Below are positions 10,464 through 23,763 of a stretch of 64,000 bases of DNA, piece after piece. The notes under the pieces were generated by a model. It worked only from the letters and a program-made list of their open reading frames with translations, did not search any database and was not told the origin of the DNA. Location: positions 2,938,001 through 3,002,000 of the forward strand of contig OX638370.1 of assembly GCA_951812925.1 (NCBI GenBank). Direction: 5' to 3'. This DNA is from Calliopum simillimum. Taxonomy: Eukaryota > Arthropoda > Insecta > Diptera > Lauxaniidae. Both the position numbers and the translations under genes were made by a program. Within the stretch, counting starts at the first letter, position 1. Each line of letters opens with the position of its first letter.

Positions 10464-13122
10464 AAAAATTCTGTGAGCATCTTCTTAATTTAAGATGATA
10501 TTTACCCAAAATAAGAAACAATTTTGCACTGAAAGCTTTTGTTTCCTTCATTTAGAATATAGTTTACTATACCTTTGTAAATTTATTTGAATTAACTATT
10601 TTGAACATTAACTTAATGATTTATGTTGTACCAGTTTGTTGAAATTTTAAACATATGTATAATTTGATATCGCTACGATATACTTAACTGTTTCTCTGCC
10701 TTTTTGCTGGTTTGCTCGGAAAGTTTACTAAGCGTCTTTTCTGACCGTATTCATGCGTTATACAATCTCAGTGTTGACAGAATAACGATTGTTTGCTATA
10801 ACTATAAAATTCCCCATTTTGAGAACTAGCGAGGCCAACAAATCTTTAATATTCTCCTCATAAAAGTACATTTTGCGAAATAATATTGGATCTTCTGTCT
10901 GATTTCCAAGCTAAACTTCAGTGAGAAAGCTGCACATAAAAATATGCAGTGTTTTTTTTTTTTTTTGCTTTCCTCCAACAGCCATTTTCAGCCACTAATG
11001 TTTAGTCATCATTTGTTATTGGTGGTTAAAAAAAGTACCAAATTTCTATGGTCAATGTCAGTTTTCCTTGCTTGCAAGCAAAGCTTTCTCCACAAATTGC
11101 CTTTTTCCGGGAAAGTAGGAGTTATGTTAAAGTATTAGGCTGACAGAAAAATTAGAGCACACAAAAGTGTTTAACGTTGATGCTGCTGTGGTAGTGAACC
11201 TCGCATATGGCTGACACCGAAACCGTTTTATTTGTTTGTTGCATGTGTGTGTCTGCGCAGTTCAAATACAATAAAACCAAAAGACGTTGCTTTGTTTTGG
11301 CTGGAGAAATTTTTTATTTCATTGGCAAGTAGGAGAATCCTTAGGGTTTCTTTTTCTTTTTGTATGAAAGTATTTTATGTAGCAGAAATGTTGGAGTAAA
11401 GCTCAATGGTAATCATTTTTAAAAATATTAATGATTTGGAAAATAAAAATAAGAAACTTTAGAAGAAATTTTTAGATTTCCATTTTCCTCTGTGTTTTTC
11501 AAGTATTGGTCATTTTTAAAAGTAAGTAAAAAAGATGCAATTACTAACTTTTTAAATACTTAACTTTCCATTAAATTGATTGCGTGAGCAAAGCGCTTTC
11601 GCAGTTTATACTTTTGAATGCGATATTCTCTCATGTGATCAAAAAAAATTTTATCTTTCGAGTTTTTATAAGTTATCTTTATTTTTTTTTCTAATGTAGT
11701 TAAGTTGGCACATGTAAAGTAAAAAAAAATTTCTACTCAGAATGACAAAATGTAGTAAAAGTAGTGTTGTGCATTCAATTTTGCATTGGTTGGCGCCACC
11801 GCTAGAGTTTAAGTAATAACTTCTATCAAAAAACAATGAAGAAGAAATTTCAATGTCTTCGGACAACAGTGTGGACGGCTAGAAGCTTTTGGATTACGGA
11901 TACCAGTATATTAGATGAAATAACTATGTTTAAAAATTAATTAAATTTTGCGTGACCCTCTTATGAATTTTATTCTTTAAATTATCGTTATCACTTCTTA
12001 ATATCGCAAAACAATCGAAGTCAGCGATAGTTGAAACTTTCTTGATGGTTTTAAGGTAAAAGAAAAAATTTGAGAAAATTACTTTAATGCTTTGGATTTA
12101 TATCGACAGAAATAGTGTTATAATCTGACATTACTACGACACCATCATTCTTTAAAGTTTTGGTGTTTCTCCCAGCGCTAGTGGGTGTTGAATTTCAAAC
12201 TTAATGGAAATTGATCAAAAAATGGCAAAAAAAAAAACGACAGCGGAAAAAAACTCAACAGCAAAACCATACAACATATAGAGGAAGAAACAATGTTCAG
12301 AAAGTGACGTATCAAATGCTCAGACGCTGTGTAAATGGATAAAAAATAAAACAACAACGAGGCAACGTCGGAATTAAAGCGAATAATTAGTGTGAAAAAA
12401 ATAACAATAACAAAAGAAGAAACTAAACACCATTAACCACCAGCAAGGATCAACAATAAGGCTGCCCCTTCTTTCTTTTTCAAATATAACACTACCAGCA
12501 TAGAGAGAGTTTGCCACATATCCTGCCTACCATACGAACAACGCGCATTTGATTGAACAACTCGTGAGTTCAATGCAGCGTGCGGTTTTTTCTTCCTTTC
12601 TATGGTTTCATCATCAACTGTGTAAATGAGTATCATCGGTCTTGAATTGGTATATAAAACCGAAAAAAACTCGGTATTTAAAAAAAAAAAACAATGAAAT
12701 GCGGGAGGTTTAGTGAATCGATTGAAGCCTTTTTTGTTACGTTGCGTTTAATGTTTGGGGTTGCATAGTGGAATGTATGACTCATGTTTGAAAATTTGTT
12801 AATGTCCGGGCATGTACGAGTATGTAGGTACATGTGAAATATGTTTTAATTAAAAATAAATAAATTTATGGGGGAACGATGTAATTGAGAGTATTGATAA
12901 AACTATGCACAATTAATGATGGATATGTAAAAAATATAAAGTTTTTGAAGAAATGAAAATGGTTTGCTACAAAATACTTTGTTTTTTGTTACGTTTATAT
13001 ATTCCAGATATTTATATACGAGTATGTAGAAATTAATGTCTGATAACAAATTGGCGCAAAATCTACTGAAACAATTTTAGTAATTTTTCTTTATAAACAA
13101 AGAAAAAGATGGGATGCTTGAA
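10464..13122. other. AT-rich non-coding DNA
   Basis: No gene, TIR or RNA gene recognised. Poly-T at ~10951-10966; A-rich tract at ~12220-12260; short frames on both strands look like chance. Confidence 0.55.
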
Positions 13123-13850
13123 TGTCCAAATAGTCGAAAAACATTCAAAGAGTAGAAAAATGTTTAAAAGTCGAAAAATGTTTAAAAGTCGAAAAATGTT
13201 TTAAAGTCCAAAAATTGTCAAAAATTGGAAAATCATTAAATTTGAAAAATGCTTAAAGTCAAAAAATGTTCAAAAACTCAATAAAGTTTTTAAAAAATCA
13301 AAAAAATTGCAAAAAGTCGAAATATGTTTAAAAAGTCGAAAAATGTTCAAAAAGTCGAAATATGTTCAAATTGAGAATTTTTAAAAAATCTAAATTTCCG
13401 AAGAAGTCGACAAGTGTACAAAATATCGAAATATGTTCAAAAATTCGAAAAATGTTCAAAAATTCAAAAAATGTTCAATAGTCGACACATGTTCAAAAAT
13501 TCGAAAAATTTTCAAAAAAATCGAGAATTTTTAATAAATCAAAAATTTCCGAAAAAGTGTACAAAATGTCGAAATATTTCAAAAATTTGAAAAATGTCCA
13601 AAAAATCGAAAGATTTTCAAAATGTAGAAAAATTGTCAAAAAGTCAAATATGTATGTTGAAATGTTGCAAAGTGTTTACGAATGTTCAAAAAATCGAAAA
13701 ATTTTCAAAAAATTAAAAAAAAAAATGTGATAAAATCGAAAAAATTTCAAAAATCAAAAGATTGTCAAAAAATCGAAAAATATTTAAAAATTGTCTAAAG
13801 GTTGTTCAAAAAGTTGATATATTTTTAAAAAGTCAAAAAATGTTGTTTTT
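13123..13850. repeat. minisatellite array 2, GTCGAAAAATGTTCAAAAA type
   Basis: The same ~19-bp unit as the array at 9776-10463, with a few well-conserved consecutive copies (~13145-13200, ~13316-13370) between degenerate ones. The two arrays share the TGTTCAAAAA half-unit, unlike the three arrays further right. Confidence 0.87.
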
Positions 13851-14650
13851 TCAGAAATTAATTTTTACAGAAAAGTTTTTGATCAAATGATCGTTCTTTA
13901 TGCTTTTTGATTTCTGTGTTATTCTTATTGTTTTTATCCACATATTGTTTTTGGGCTTTATGTGCCGGGTAGTAAGTAGCTTAAATGCTGAATTTAAAAC
14001 ATTTACTCAAATACGATTAGATATATGTACATATGAATGAGTGTGTGTACTTGAAGTATATATATATGTATGTAGTTCAAAATTTTTGCCATAAAGCACG
14101 TTTTCGCACACTATTTTATCAACATTTATTATAAGCAAGTAATTTTTGTCACAAAAATATTTACAGCAACTGAAAATTTAAAATTAATGGAATTTCAGCA
14201 CGAGTGCAAGTGGCTGCTGTATTCGAGTGATGATGCAACTGTGTGATACGCAGAGAGTCGTTTAGTCAAACGACTAAATAGTCTAAATGTCGCTGTTACC
14301 ATTATTTCCACATTTACAAATTACGTATCCTGCCATTGCAAAAATGTTCACTTTATCAACAACTAATTAATGCACAAAAATGCAAATTTAAGTGAGTGAA
14401 AGAGATGACTATTTGCTTGAATTGCTCATGGACTTATTCTTTTTTTTTTCGTTTATATTTTTGGGTCGAGTCCTTTATGCAGTTATTAGCATGAATTTAA
14501 TATCAAACGTCAAATTTTACATTTTTGTATAACCGATTTCGTAACTAAGCGATGCAACGCGTTGGCGCAAATTTGTTAGTTACTTAAAGCACGTGCATAA
14601 CTTGTTTATTGCTGGTAGGCAAGTGCATGAAGCACGTAAATGAAAAATAT
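13851..14650. other. AT-rich non-coding DNA
   Basis: TA/TG-type simple sequence at ~14057-14075 and a poly-T near 14440. Nothing else recognised. Confidence 0.55.
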
Positions 14651-14765
14651 ATATACAGGGTGGGTTGAAATTAGCACAACACTGAAAAATGGAAGATTCT
14701 TTGGACTATTCTGAACTTTTTTCTCTGACATTTTTCGAATTTCGCAAAACAACATAAAAGTACTT
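14651..14765 (+). repeat. dispersed repeat, copy 1 (TACAGGGTGG end)
   Basis: Begins ATATACAGGGTGGG and shares about 110 bp with 17241-17355 (including TGGACTATTCTGAACT and TTTTTCGAA). ACAGGGTGG-type ends are common at the termini of insect DNA transposons; no second end is visible here. Confidence 0.65.
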
Positions 14766-16165
14766 TATAAGTATAAACCAGAAAGTATATTTTACAGCGC
14801 GGGGATCAAAACCATTAAAACAGTTCATACACACACACTATTAGCTTAAAGCTTGTATATAACAAAAGCAATGACCGAAAGTTACGAGGAGATTCATATT
14901 TACCAGTAAGTACATCTCTCGAAGCTGAGTTTATAAAATGAACCGATTTGGAGGTTTTGCTTAAAGATTCTGTTTTTCAATTGTGATGTGTTTGGTATTT
15001 TCTAAATTTAATTAAATCAATGTTTTAAGTTTGCAACTTAAATGTTTTCAAAGATATGACCCAACACATATGCAACCGGAAATGCATATTTTTGCTGCTT
15101 TTGTTCTGTAGACAAACGTGACCTCGGTGCTTTTGTATGCAGTCATTGATTGCAAAAAAAAAAAAAAAAAAATATGTTAAATATTTTTGTTCTTTTTCCA
15201 TAATGAATTCAATGAGTAGGAAAATATATGAAATCATTTTTTTCAAAAATTGGCAGTTGGCCGCATAAGAGGCTGATATGGAACAAATACATCATTGTTG
15301 TTGCAATTTGCAGTCAACTGGCGAACGTTGGCTTCAATATGCATGAGTGCCCATCAATGCTACAAGGACATAGTGATTGCATACCGCATATTTGTAAACT
15401 GATTTGGAATTTAAATAAATTTTATGCTTTAAGTTGAGTATAAAAGCAGAAATAATAATCTAAGTATATTGAGTAACCAAAATTATCTCATTTTGGACAA
15501 AAGTTTGCAAACTTGGCATTGCAAAATTTTTACGAAATTAGATATTCTCTCACAGGAAACTGTGCCGTTTGGTCATGAATATGCAACTAATTACCGACTT
15601 TATAGCAAATGAGTTTTAATTGAAACCTACTAATAATGCACTTGAAAACTTTTGCTGTCAACTTTAGACTCCATTAAAAACTTCACTTGACTTTTTCATA
15701 AAACTGACAGTAAGATTTTGCAGAAAAATGGATTCCACATATTAAAGTTGTGAAAAGTAATAGAACGCAACCCATAACTTTACATGTCACAATAACAACA
15801 AAAACAAGTAAAAGTTTGTAAGCGTTTCTTTAAGTAACTTAATTTTCAAATTGCAAGTTCATTTTATTTAACCACCAGACACAGGATAAAGTTTTAAACT
15901 TCAGTACACTTCACACATATCCATTAACCAACAAACAGACACCAAAGTAAAACCGACACGTATGTAATGTGCATGTATATGTTTTGAAATAGAAAAATAT
16001 ATACCCCAGTGGAAAAGAAGTGCTTCAAAAACCCATCTGAAGTGCATATTTTTCACCAATAAGCGCTTCCGCTCCGTAAGAACTATGCGTTCTTTTTGAC
16101 ATTGCATGTCCTGGGATGTAAGCGCTCTTAAGCTTACCGCAGCCATACTTTAAAAAGCCTTTTGT
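14766..16165. other. AT-rich non-coding DNA
   Basis: Includes a ~20-A run at 15151-15171. No gene or known element recognised. Confidence 0.55.
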
Positions 16166-16169
16166 AGCT

Positions 16170-16265
16170 CTTATTTGTAATGCAGTGGTAAGCGTCCTGG
16201 CGGCACACACTACGTTGGCACTTGGCGGCACCAGGATTTAAATCGCGACCATCCCATGTAATAGT
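16170..16265 (+). repeat. possible tRNA-derived SINE fragment
   Basis: TGCAGTGGTAAGCG at ~16182 resembles an RNA polymerase III A box (tRNA AGTGGTxxxxCG). About 50 bp later AGGATTTAAATCGCGACC resembles a degenerate B box (GGTTCGAATCC). The spacing suits a tRNA-like head. No convincing tRNA cloverleaf or A tail. Confidence 0.3.
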
Positions 16266-16459
16266 TAGAAATATATTATTTTTAATTACATTTACAAACT
16301 CGTTAGACCGTTGACCGATACGATGTGTTCGGTTTTCTATGATGCAAAAAAAAAAATCGTCTCGAAACTGACTCAAAAGTTAGAAGGACTCTTAAAACCG
16401 ATATCTGCATCATTTTTTTCCCCCTGGAGAGCACTTTTGATTGCTACAAATAACAAATA

Positions 16460-17175
16460 ATAATAAATGGGAAGTGCCACGCTCTGTTGTTTGAGTTCGC
16501 CTAGTTTTCGCTCAGAGCTTCCACTTATTGTGTTTCTAGTATCTGAGCAAAATTTTGTCACATTACCTCAAATAACGCTTGCATTACAGCATTTCGAAAA
16601 TTTTGAGTGCACGGGCGGTACCATGCCCTTTTGTCCGAATCAACCAAGTTCCTGATTAGAGTTTGCATTTACTATTTTTAGTATCTGTGTAAAAATTTCT
16701 TTGATAATCTCAAGAAACGCTTTCTGAATAGCATTATGAAACTTTTACTTGTATGGGGGATACCACGCCCTCTAGTCCGAGTTCACCTAGTTTTCACTTA
16801 GGGCTTGTAGTTTCTATCTCTAGTATTTAAGTCTATTTTGGTTGCGTTATCGTGAATAAAGCTTTTAAAATTGCGTTTTGAATACATTTTTTGTAGGCGT
16901 GTCCATCGACCGATTTTGCTCGTTTTCAATCCCACGAGCTAACTTTTACGACGGAGGCAGTGTACTAAATTTTATTCAATTATCTAGATAAGTTTCCCCG
17001 TAAAAAATATTTCCACGCTCAGACAGACACCCAGCCAGCCAGACAAACGGACATAGCTATTTCGACTCAGGGGATCACGCTGATCAAGAATAAGTATACT
17101 TTTCCATGCCTGCCACACCTCTTTCTCTGCGATACAAGCGGAAGGACAAAGTGAATATACCCTGGGTGTAGGGTA
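16460..17175 (+). repeat. dispersed repeat with tandem units and GACGGACATGG-type tail, copy 1
   Basis: Three related units (starting ~16465, ~16611, ~16752) share the phrase ACCACGCCCTCTxGTCCGAGTTCACC. They are followed by a tail with CCAGCCAGCCAG, AACGGACATAGCTATTTCGA, CTGATCAAGAATA and ACCCTGGGTGTAGGGTATA. The tail is homologous to 55720-56215. Such tails (CGGACATGGCTA...GATCAAGAATATA...ATACCCT) are widespread in fly genomes, as I recall; I do not assign a class. Confidence 0.75.
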
Positions 17176-17240
17176 TAGTGATGCATATATCGGTTCTAAG
17201 GGTTTTTTTAACTTTTGAGACTAATTTTCGACCCCATCTA

Positions 17241-17355
17241 TACAGGGTGGGCGGGGATCGATAGAACACTGAAAATGTAAGAACCATTGGACTATTCTGA
17301 ACTACTTTTCTTAGTTTCATTTTTCGAAATCCGCAAAAACAACGGAGATATAGCA
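17241..17355 (+). repeat. dispersed repeat, copy 2 (TACAGGGTGG end)
   Basis: Homologous to 14651-14765 over about 110 bp, same orientation, beginning TATACAGGGTGGGCGG. It sits just after the repeat ending at 17175. Confidence 0.65.
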
Positions 17356-17904
17356 AACGGATGATCGGGATATAGCTTTATGAAAACCGTGACAAGTTCA
17401 GAAAGGATTTTAATAATATTGATGTCATATGAATGGTATTTTCATTGCACGAGTTATGATTTTCGAGATATGGCAAATTTCTAAAAATTTTTACCAATTT
17501 TTTTTTTTTTTTTTTATAGCAATATTTTTCCAAAAAAATGTCTTAGCTTAAGCAACAAATTATGGAAGCCTAATCTTTTTACTTTCATTTGATTTTTAAA
17601 TTGTGTTTAATTTCTTTGACTAGCACATTTTTTATAGGAAAACCAAAAAGTATGCCAAAGAAATTTTCATGAAAATTAGCAAAACAATACAATAACATTG
17701 CATTACATCAGCAAATCATTTAAAATCTTTCGAAAAGAAAAATTAAAAAAACATAAAAAAGCGTTTTAAGTAGTACCCAAGTTTTTAGGATATAGACCCT
17801 CAAAGAAAATTTTCGATAACTCAGTAACACCCTTATTCCTAAGTTATTGGTCAAAGACTAATGAACTAGACAGATGGAAGCTCTAATGCATATTACAGAC
17901 GCAA
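17356..17904. other. AT-rich non-coding DNA
   Basis: Poly-T at ~17499-17516; nothing else recognised. Confidence 0.5.
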
Positions 17905-18161
17905 TAATGTGAAACTTTTTATTACATGATTTTAGGCATTTTTTAAATACATATTTCATAGACATTGACTAAAGGAAAATTTCTCAATTCAGGGTCCAAA
18001 AAATTCTAATTAGCTTATCTTATGCATAACTCACTATTAATCCTGCTTATGATGTTTTAGAATTTTTTGGCACCTGTATTGGGAAATTTTCTTTTAGTCA
18101 ATATCTATGAAATATGTATTTAAAAAGTGCCCAAAATCATGCAATAAAAAGAATCGTATTA
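17905..18161. mobile_element. MITE family X, copy A (257 bp, ~85-bp inverted repeats)
   Basis: The two halves are inverted copies: the left starts TAATGTGAAACTTTTTATTA and the right, reversed, starts TAATACGATTCTTTTTATTG. Both continue with CATGATTTTxGGCA, CATAGAxATTGACTAAAxG and AAAATTTCxCAAT. The ends are TA, consistent with TA target duplication as in Tc1/mariner-type MITEs. A second copy is at 50931-51180. There is no coding capacity. Confidence 0.85.
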
Positions 18162-19699
18162 TTACGTTTATAATCTAGATTTAAACTGTCGTCTGTCTGG
18201 GGCATAAGTACCAACAGAAGTGAAATAAAAATAACTCTTTAAACTCAACTGCTTCAATTGACAAAATTTTACTTTTGCCTTTTTAAGTGGCCTTCGGAAC
18301 TTAATTTGCCTTTTTTTTGTAAAAAATTGTAGAAAGAAAAAAATATGCGGAAAAAAAGTTTTCTTTTGCATAACTTTTTGTACTTTTTTAATGTTACTCA
18401 ATTCATAATATTTATTTATTATTTGAAAAAAAAAAAAATAAAATTTTAATACAAAGTTATGAGTTACAAATCGTTTGGGTAAAAATGTCATTGATAAGGG
18501 TCAGCAAATAGGTACTACAAAAGAAAAAGGTCAAAAAGGGCTTAACTTTATGAGTGCCCAAAGATTTTTTATTTATGCTGTGTTTTATGAAAAACATTTG
18601 TTAATAAATAAAAGAAACATATAATACACATGTGGAGTGAAAAAGAAAAAATGTCACAAAAAACATAACAAAATATTTGAACTTTTAGAACTTGAAAGGA
18701 TTTGTCCAAGTAATTTAATTATTATTTTATCAGATAACCATTTTGAAAATCAATTTGATCTAACTAAAGTATTTGAAACGAAAATTTTCTTAGAGCTCTC
18801 TCTAAACTAGGGACTTAATCAAGTCCTTTCTTTCAATAAATTTCACGTTAACTTGGTGTCGTCGTCTACAGCATTTAATTTGACAATACAATTTACAAGT
18901 AAACTCACACACACACACACATTGCTTTACGTAAGTCGCCGTAGAGCAGTGGAATAAGGTAACGTAATGAAGCGTAAATAATTGTGCATTGTGTGTGTTG
19001 ACATACGAGAGGAGTTGGCATTTTGTGTGCAACGCCAATACCAACTGAGCCAGTGGCATCAACCAATGTGGCACAATGATGTCAACGTGCACTGTCTATC
19101 TGTGCGTCTGTCTATCTGTCTGTCCCACTTTGCACTAACGAAGGATAATCATTGACTGCCGACGATTTTCGAGCATTGCGTCCTTGTTTTGCCATGAAAT
19201 TTGACACTACGCTTTTTTTTGTGACTTTTTCGGTTTTCTGTTGTTTTTGTTCGGTTTTCTGTTGTTTTTGTTGACTTTTTCCCAAGTTGCTGTTTGTTTT
19301 GTTTTTAATTTTTTTTTTTCCATTTTATTTTGTTCTTTTTTTGTTTTTTTTTTTTTTTTTTTTTTTGTTGTCGTTTTGTATTTGATTGATGACCACTTTA
19401 ATTGCGGATATTAAATGACAGTTTGTTGGGCGGAAACGAGGTTGGTAACGCACTGATCAGTCAGTTAGTGCTGCGAAGGTGGGGCGCGGGGGGATTTGTA
19501 ACTGGTTAGTGAAAAGTTTGCGTGCAGCACATGCGAAAAAAAAAATAAAAAGACAATGACAAGTGACAGTTATGCAGTGCTTACATTGATAAACTGCAGA
19601 GAAAAAGTTAGAGATGTGGGGTAAATTTATAGCAAAAGTTCAAAAGAGAAAAAGAAAAAACGAAAAAACTACTCAGGCACACAAAAAAGAGTCAAGACC
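18162..19699. other. AT-rich non-coding DNA with simple repeats
   Basis: AC-type run at 18905-18920, TGTC/TATC-type tract at ~19095-19125, and TTTTTGTT-rich DNA with a long T run at ~19331-19366. No gene seen. Confidence 0.55.
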
Positions 19700-20215
19700 C
19701 AGAGGGTAATAGGGTTTTTTGGTGGGCTGGAACAGAAGGTGTAGAAAAAACATTAGTTTTAGTAGCACAGGTACCCCTAACACCCCTCCAAGTGGGTTAA
19801 AATTTTCCGTTTCATAAAAATTTAAAATGTATTTTAATTTTTAGGTTTTTTGGTGCTCTGAAACTAAGAATGATCTTAAAAATACCAAATAACCCCTTAG
19901 CACCCCCTTATAGCCCGCCGAAGGGTTGAAATTAGGCTTTTTATAAGAAATAAATATGTATGTGTATACTTAGGTTTTTTGCTGAGCAGGAATCAAGTTC
20001 AACGATAAAAAATAATTTCATTATCACAGGTACTCCCTAACATCCCCTGCAAGGAGGTTAAAATTACACTTCTTGTAAAAATATAAAATATATATCAATT
20101 TCTAGGTCTTCTGGTGCCCTGAAACCGAATACGACGTTAAAAGATGATTTCAAGCACCCAGTAAGCTTCCTAAAACGGGTCAATAAATGACTGTAAATTG
20201 GAGGTGTGAAAGATA
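19700..20215. repeat. 131-bp tandem repeat, about 3.7 divergent units
   Basis: Units begin GGTTTTTTGGTG at 19712, 19844, 19973 and 20105 (spacings 132, 129, 132). Each contains a CACAGGTACCCCTAACACCCC-like stretch and AGGGGTTAAAATT-like stretch. The units are strongly diverged, suggesting an old satellite fragment. Confidence 0.8.
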
Positions 20216-20539
20216 AAGCGATTACATGATTGGAAGAGAACAAACTAGTATTCCCCTTGAGTTTTAGGCTCTTTCTACACAGTAGGAAATTTCATTGAAC
20301 TCTTTATATTAGGCGATTCATACAATATTAGCCTGCATATAATAAAAATACTACTTGGTACCGGCAATATGTGATCGAGCATACTATAGCGACACATAAG
20401 GGAAGATAGCGGGATATATAACAAGTATTCCGGAGTAAAATTCAGAAAAATCGTTAGTGGGTCGTGGCGACAGAATGGGTTAAAAAGTTTAAATCACTCA
20501 TTACGCCCACATGACAGGTCCTAAAATTCTTAAAAAATT

Positions 20540-20695
20540 AAGCAAATTCCTTGATGAAAAATAAATCGACTTTGTTTATGATGTTTTTTTTAATTTAAGC
20601 CCCCATGCAAAGTAAAAAACGAAAAACGCATGGGGGGCTTGAATTAAAAAACATCATAAACAAAGTCGATTCATTTTTTATCAAGGAATTTGCTT
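20540..20695. repeat. near-perfect 69-bp inverted repeat with 19-nt loop
   Basis: The left arm 20540-20608 and right arm 20628-20695 are reverse complements with only about four mismatches or indels. Arms run from AAGCAAATTCCTTGAT to AAGCCCCCCATGC. A transcript of either strand would form a long stable hairpin. It could be a recent MITE, a hairpin RNA locus, or simply an inverted duplication. Pairing extends weakly to 20534-20702. Confidence 0.92.
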
Positions 20696-20702
20696 GATTT
20701 TT

Positions 20703-23700
20703 TTCTGAATTCAGTGATAAAAGTAATTCTTCACTCCCCTTTCGTGCATTTTTCTTTCGCGAAATTGTATGAAAGCTACTGGGTTACAAACATGTTGCAA
20801 CTTGCAAGTGTTACCATAACATAAATTTTGCTGTAGTTCTTCTACTCGCACTGAACTGAAGTATTTGTTTGCATAAAATACAGCACAATGAAATATTTAT
20901 TTCTCAGAATTAGGTTTTTCTTGACACTGATAAAACAAGACAGTGTAATTCAGTGTCAAAATGAAATAAGTGTACAGTAAAAATTTGAATTTTTTGCATC
21001 AAATTCTTCAGTGTAGTATAGAAATTTGTCTTGTGCAAGTCCCTTCATAGAACTAACAGCTTTAAGAACGTCAACAAAATCAAACGTATTTTCATGAATG
21101 TCCTTTAAACATAAATATGAATGTTTCACGACAATAAAAAGTAAAAATTACTTTACTCTGGACAGAAAACGTATACATATTCTACGTTACGTTAAACGGG
21201 TGTCATATTTTCAGCGTAATAACAATTTATTATTATTGCGCAAGTATTAAACGCCATCTACAGGCGGCTTGTAGAAAAACAGACCACATGGCAACAAAAG
21301 GAAAAAAACAACAGGAATGACATCATAAAACGAACAATAATTTTTGTGCCATTTTCGCGCAATATACGCGCTTTTAATTACGATGTTTAACATAAAATGA
21401 TGCAAATTTTACGCTCCATTTTTTCATTGTTATAATTGTTGTTGTTGTTGTTTTTACTGATATTATTGTTAATTTGAAGCATATACTGCAATAAATAAAA
21501 ATTAAGAGCAAAAAAATGTTTTCAATGATAAGCAAATTATGCTTGGACTTTTGCCATAGTATGGTCAAATTTGTGTGTATCGAAAGAAGTTGGTTAATGA
21601 GACCAAAACTTATTAAACGTGCATTCGACGTAAATTAACTTAATGAAGTGAAAAGTATGCTATACATCATTTACATAAGTTAATGATTTTTAAAAAACAC
21701 TTACGAGCACATCATAATTATGTGAAAAATATTTTCAAAACGTACATACCTGCAAAGAAAAAGAAGAATTTTTGTTAATTATTATGTGAATTCATCTTTA
21801 AGGTTTTAAAAATTTAATAAAAGTTCTTTGTTTTGTAAAATCAATTTGCTATTTTGGAAAAAACTTCCCAGACTTTGAGAAAATAAAGTTCTCAACACAT
21901 TATATTCATTTGCAGCCCCAGTGCTATGCTGAGAATGCCTGGAGAAGACACTTTTTTCGCAAATTTTTTATTCGACAAAAAGATTAGCCTTACAAAAAAC
22001 ATATCACCACTGAATATTACAAACAAAAGGCAGACAAATCAATGAAAGTTAAAAGTGAAAACAGCAAAACAAAAACAGGACTTGTCAACGTTTTGTTTTT
22101 AAAATCGAATTTAAAAGGATTGATGACTTTATTCAATCGAACATCCTGTGTGTTTGGCATTCGTAAACGATTCTCCGGTATTGTTTTGTTTTACTCTGTA
22201 TTACCAGTGTGTTAGCTAACTTCCGCTTACCGACGCGCCATGCTTATCTATACATATGCGCACACCACTTCCAAACCCACCGCCCGTTCAGTCTATACAA
22301 CTGAAGCACACACACGTTAGCTGTTGTCGCTTTTACTTCCGTTTAACCACATAAGTGCACATGTTAAGGACATTCCAATGTTTTAGGGAATTTTTATTTT
22401 CCCATTTTTGTGCAGTACTTTTTGTTGTTGTTTTTATATTTTTTTTATGTTTTTTATTTTTTTTTTTTTTGTTGCCAATGTTGCCAACATGTGGTGCGGT
22501 TTGAATTTCCTTAACGGAAAACAAACAACAACAAAAACTGAACGTCGAATGGTGTGCGATGCCAATAAAATATGCGGCCTTAGGATAAGAAAAACAATGA
22601 AGGCATTTGCGAAAAAAAAAAAACATGAAAGGCCCTAAAAAGTAGCAGAAAAACGGCAGCATGTTGAGCTTTGGAACAGCACTCTACACTTTGGCTGGTG
22701 CTGCTGCTGTTGGTGACTTTGACCAGCCACAGCAATAAAAATAAAAGTTACGGCAACAGTAACAGCAAAAACAATCAAATCTCTGTTAATACCCTTAAGC
22801 GTAGGCAGCCGCCGATATTTTCAGGGTGCAAATAAAGTGAGAGAGAAGAAGAAATGCTGTTGGAAAACGCAGTTGACTTTTAAAGAAAAATAAAAAAGGA
22901 ATCCCATTAAAATGAAATATAGACGAAAGTTAGAGCTGCCAGATTAAACTAAATTCTTCGAAAAGCAAAGGGAATAAAAATTGAATAGCTGACATAGAAA
23001 AAGTAGGTACGAAATGTTACAAAAATTTAAAAGAAAAATATCAAGCACAAGTTCATCCATATAAATATGATCTTTGGCCAAATATTTTCTTAGGTCGCAA
23101 TCAGAGCGTGCGCTATGAATTAAGTTGTGCTCAAAGCAATGCTTTAGGTTTGAAACAGTGTGGACCTATTAGTTTGAAAAAACGGCAAAGTGATTATAGT
23201 GAAAGCGTTGCGATGCTAGAAATGTGGAGTTATGGCGCTTTGGAAGTTTTTTGCAGCGCGCAAACGCTTTGTTCTGCATTTTTTTTTTTGTGTTTCCAAT
23301 CGATTTAGCACAGTAAAACAAAAGAATAGATAAAATAGAAGTCAATAGCAGAAAATGTACATAAAAATGCAAAACAAAGCGTGAAGTGGCTATGTACGTG
23401 TACAATGAGTGCGATATACAGATAAAAAAGAAAGATATAATCGAAGCGCCCACTAAGATCGCTATACCATCTTCATCATGCTTTGCTTTGTGCGCAACTT
23501 TGCTCAAAGCGCTCTTTCTCATCGCGACCTTAGAAAGAGGCGCTCATTATTATTTTATCTATACGAAACTTGCCTGAAAATCTGATATCCTAGGAGTAAA
23601 ATTTATTTTAGGCTGAGTTATTCTTAGTCGCTCTAGGATCTCCAAAAGGACTGCAGAGAAGCCTATGATTGGGTTCCACAATATTGAAAATTTATGGAAA

Positions 23701-23763
23701 ATGGCGACTTAGGTAAAAGGGATTGCCGAAGAGTTGCAGTTGCAAATGTTGAAACAGTTGATA
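20703..23763. other. AT-rich non-coding DNA
   Basis: GTT triplet run at ~21435-21455, T-rich tract at 22440-22475, and a less AT-rich stretch at ~22180-22340 and ~22670-22810. Short frames on both strands look like chance. No gene recognised. Confidence 0.55.
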
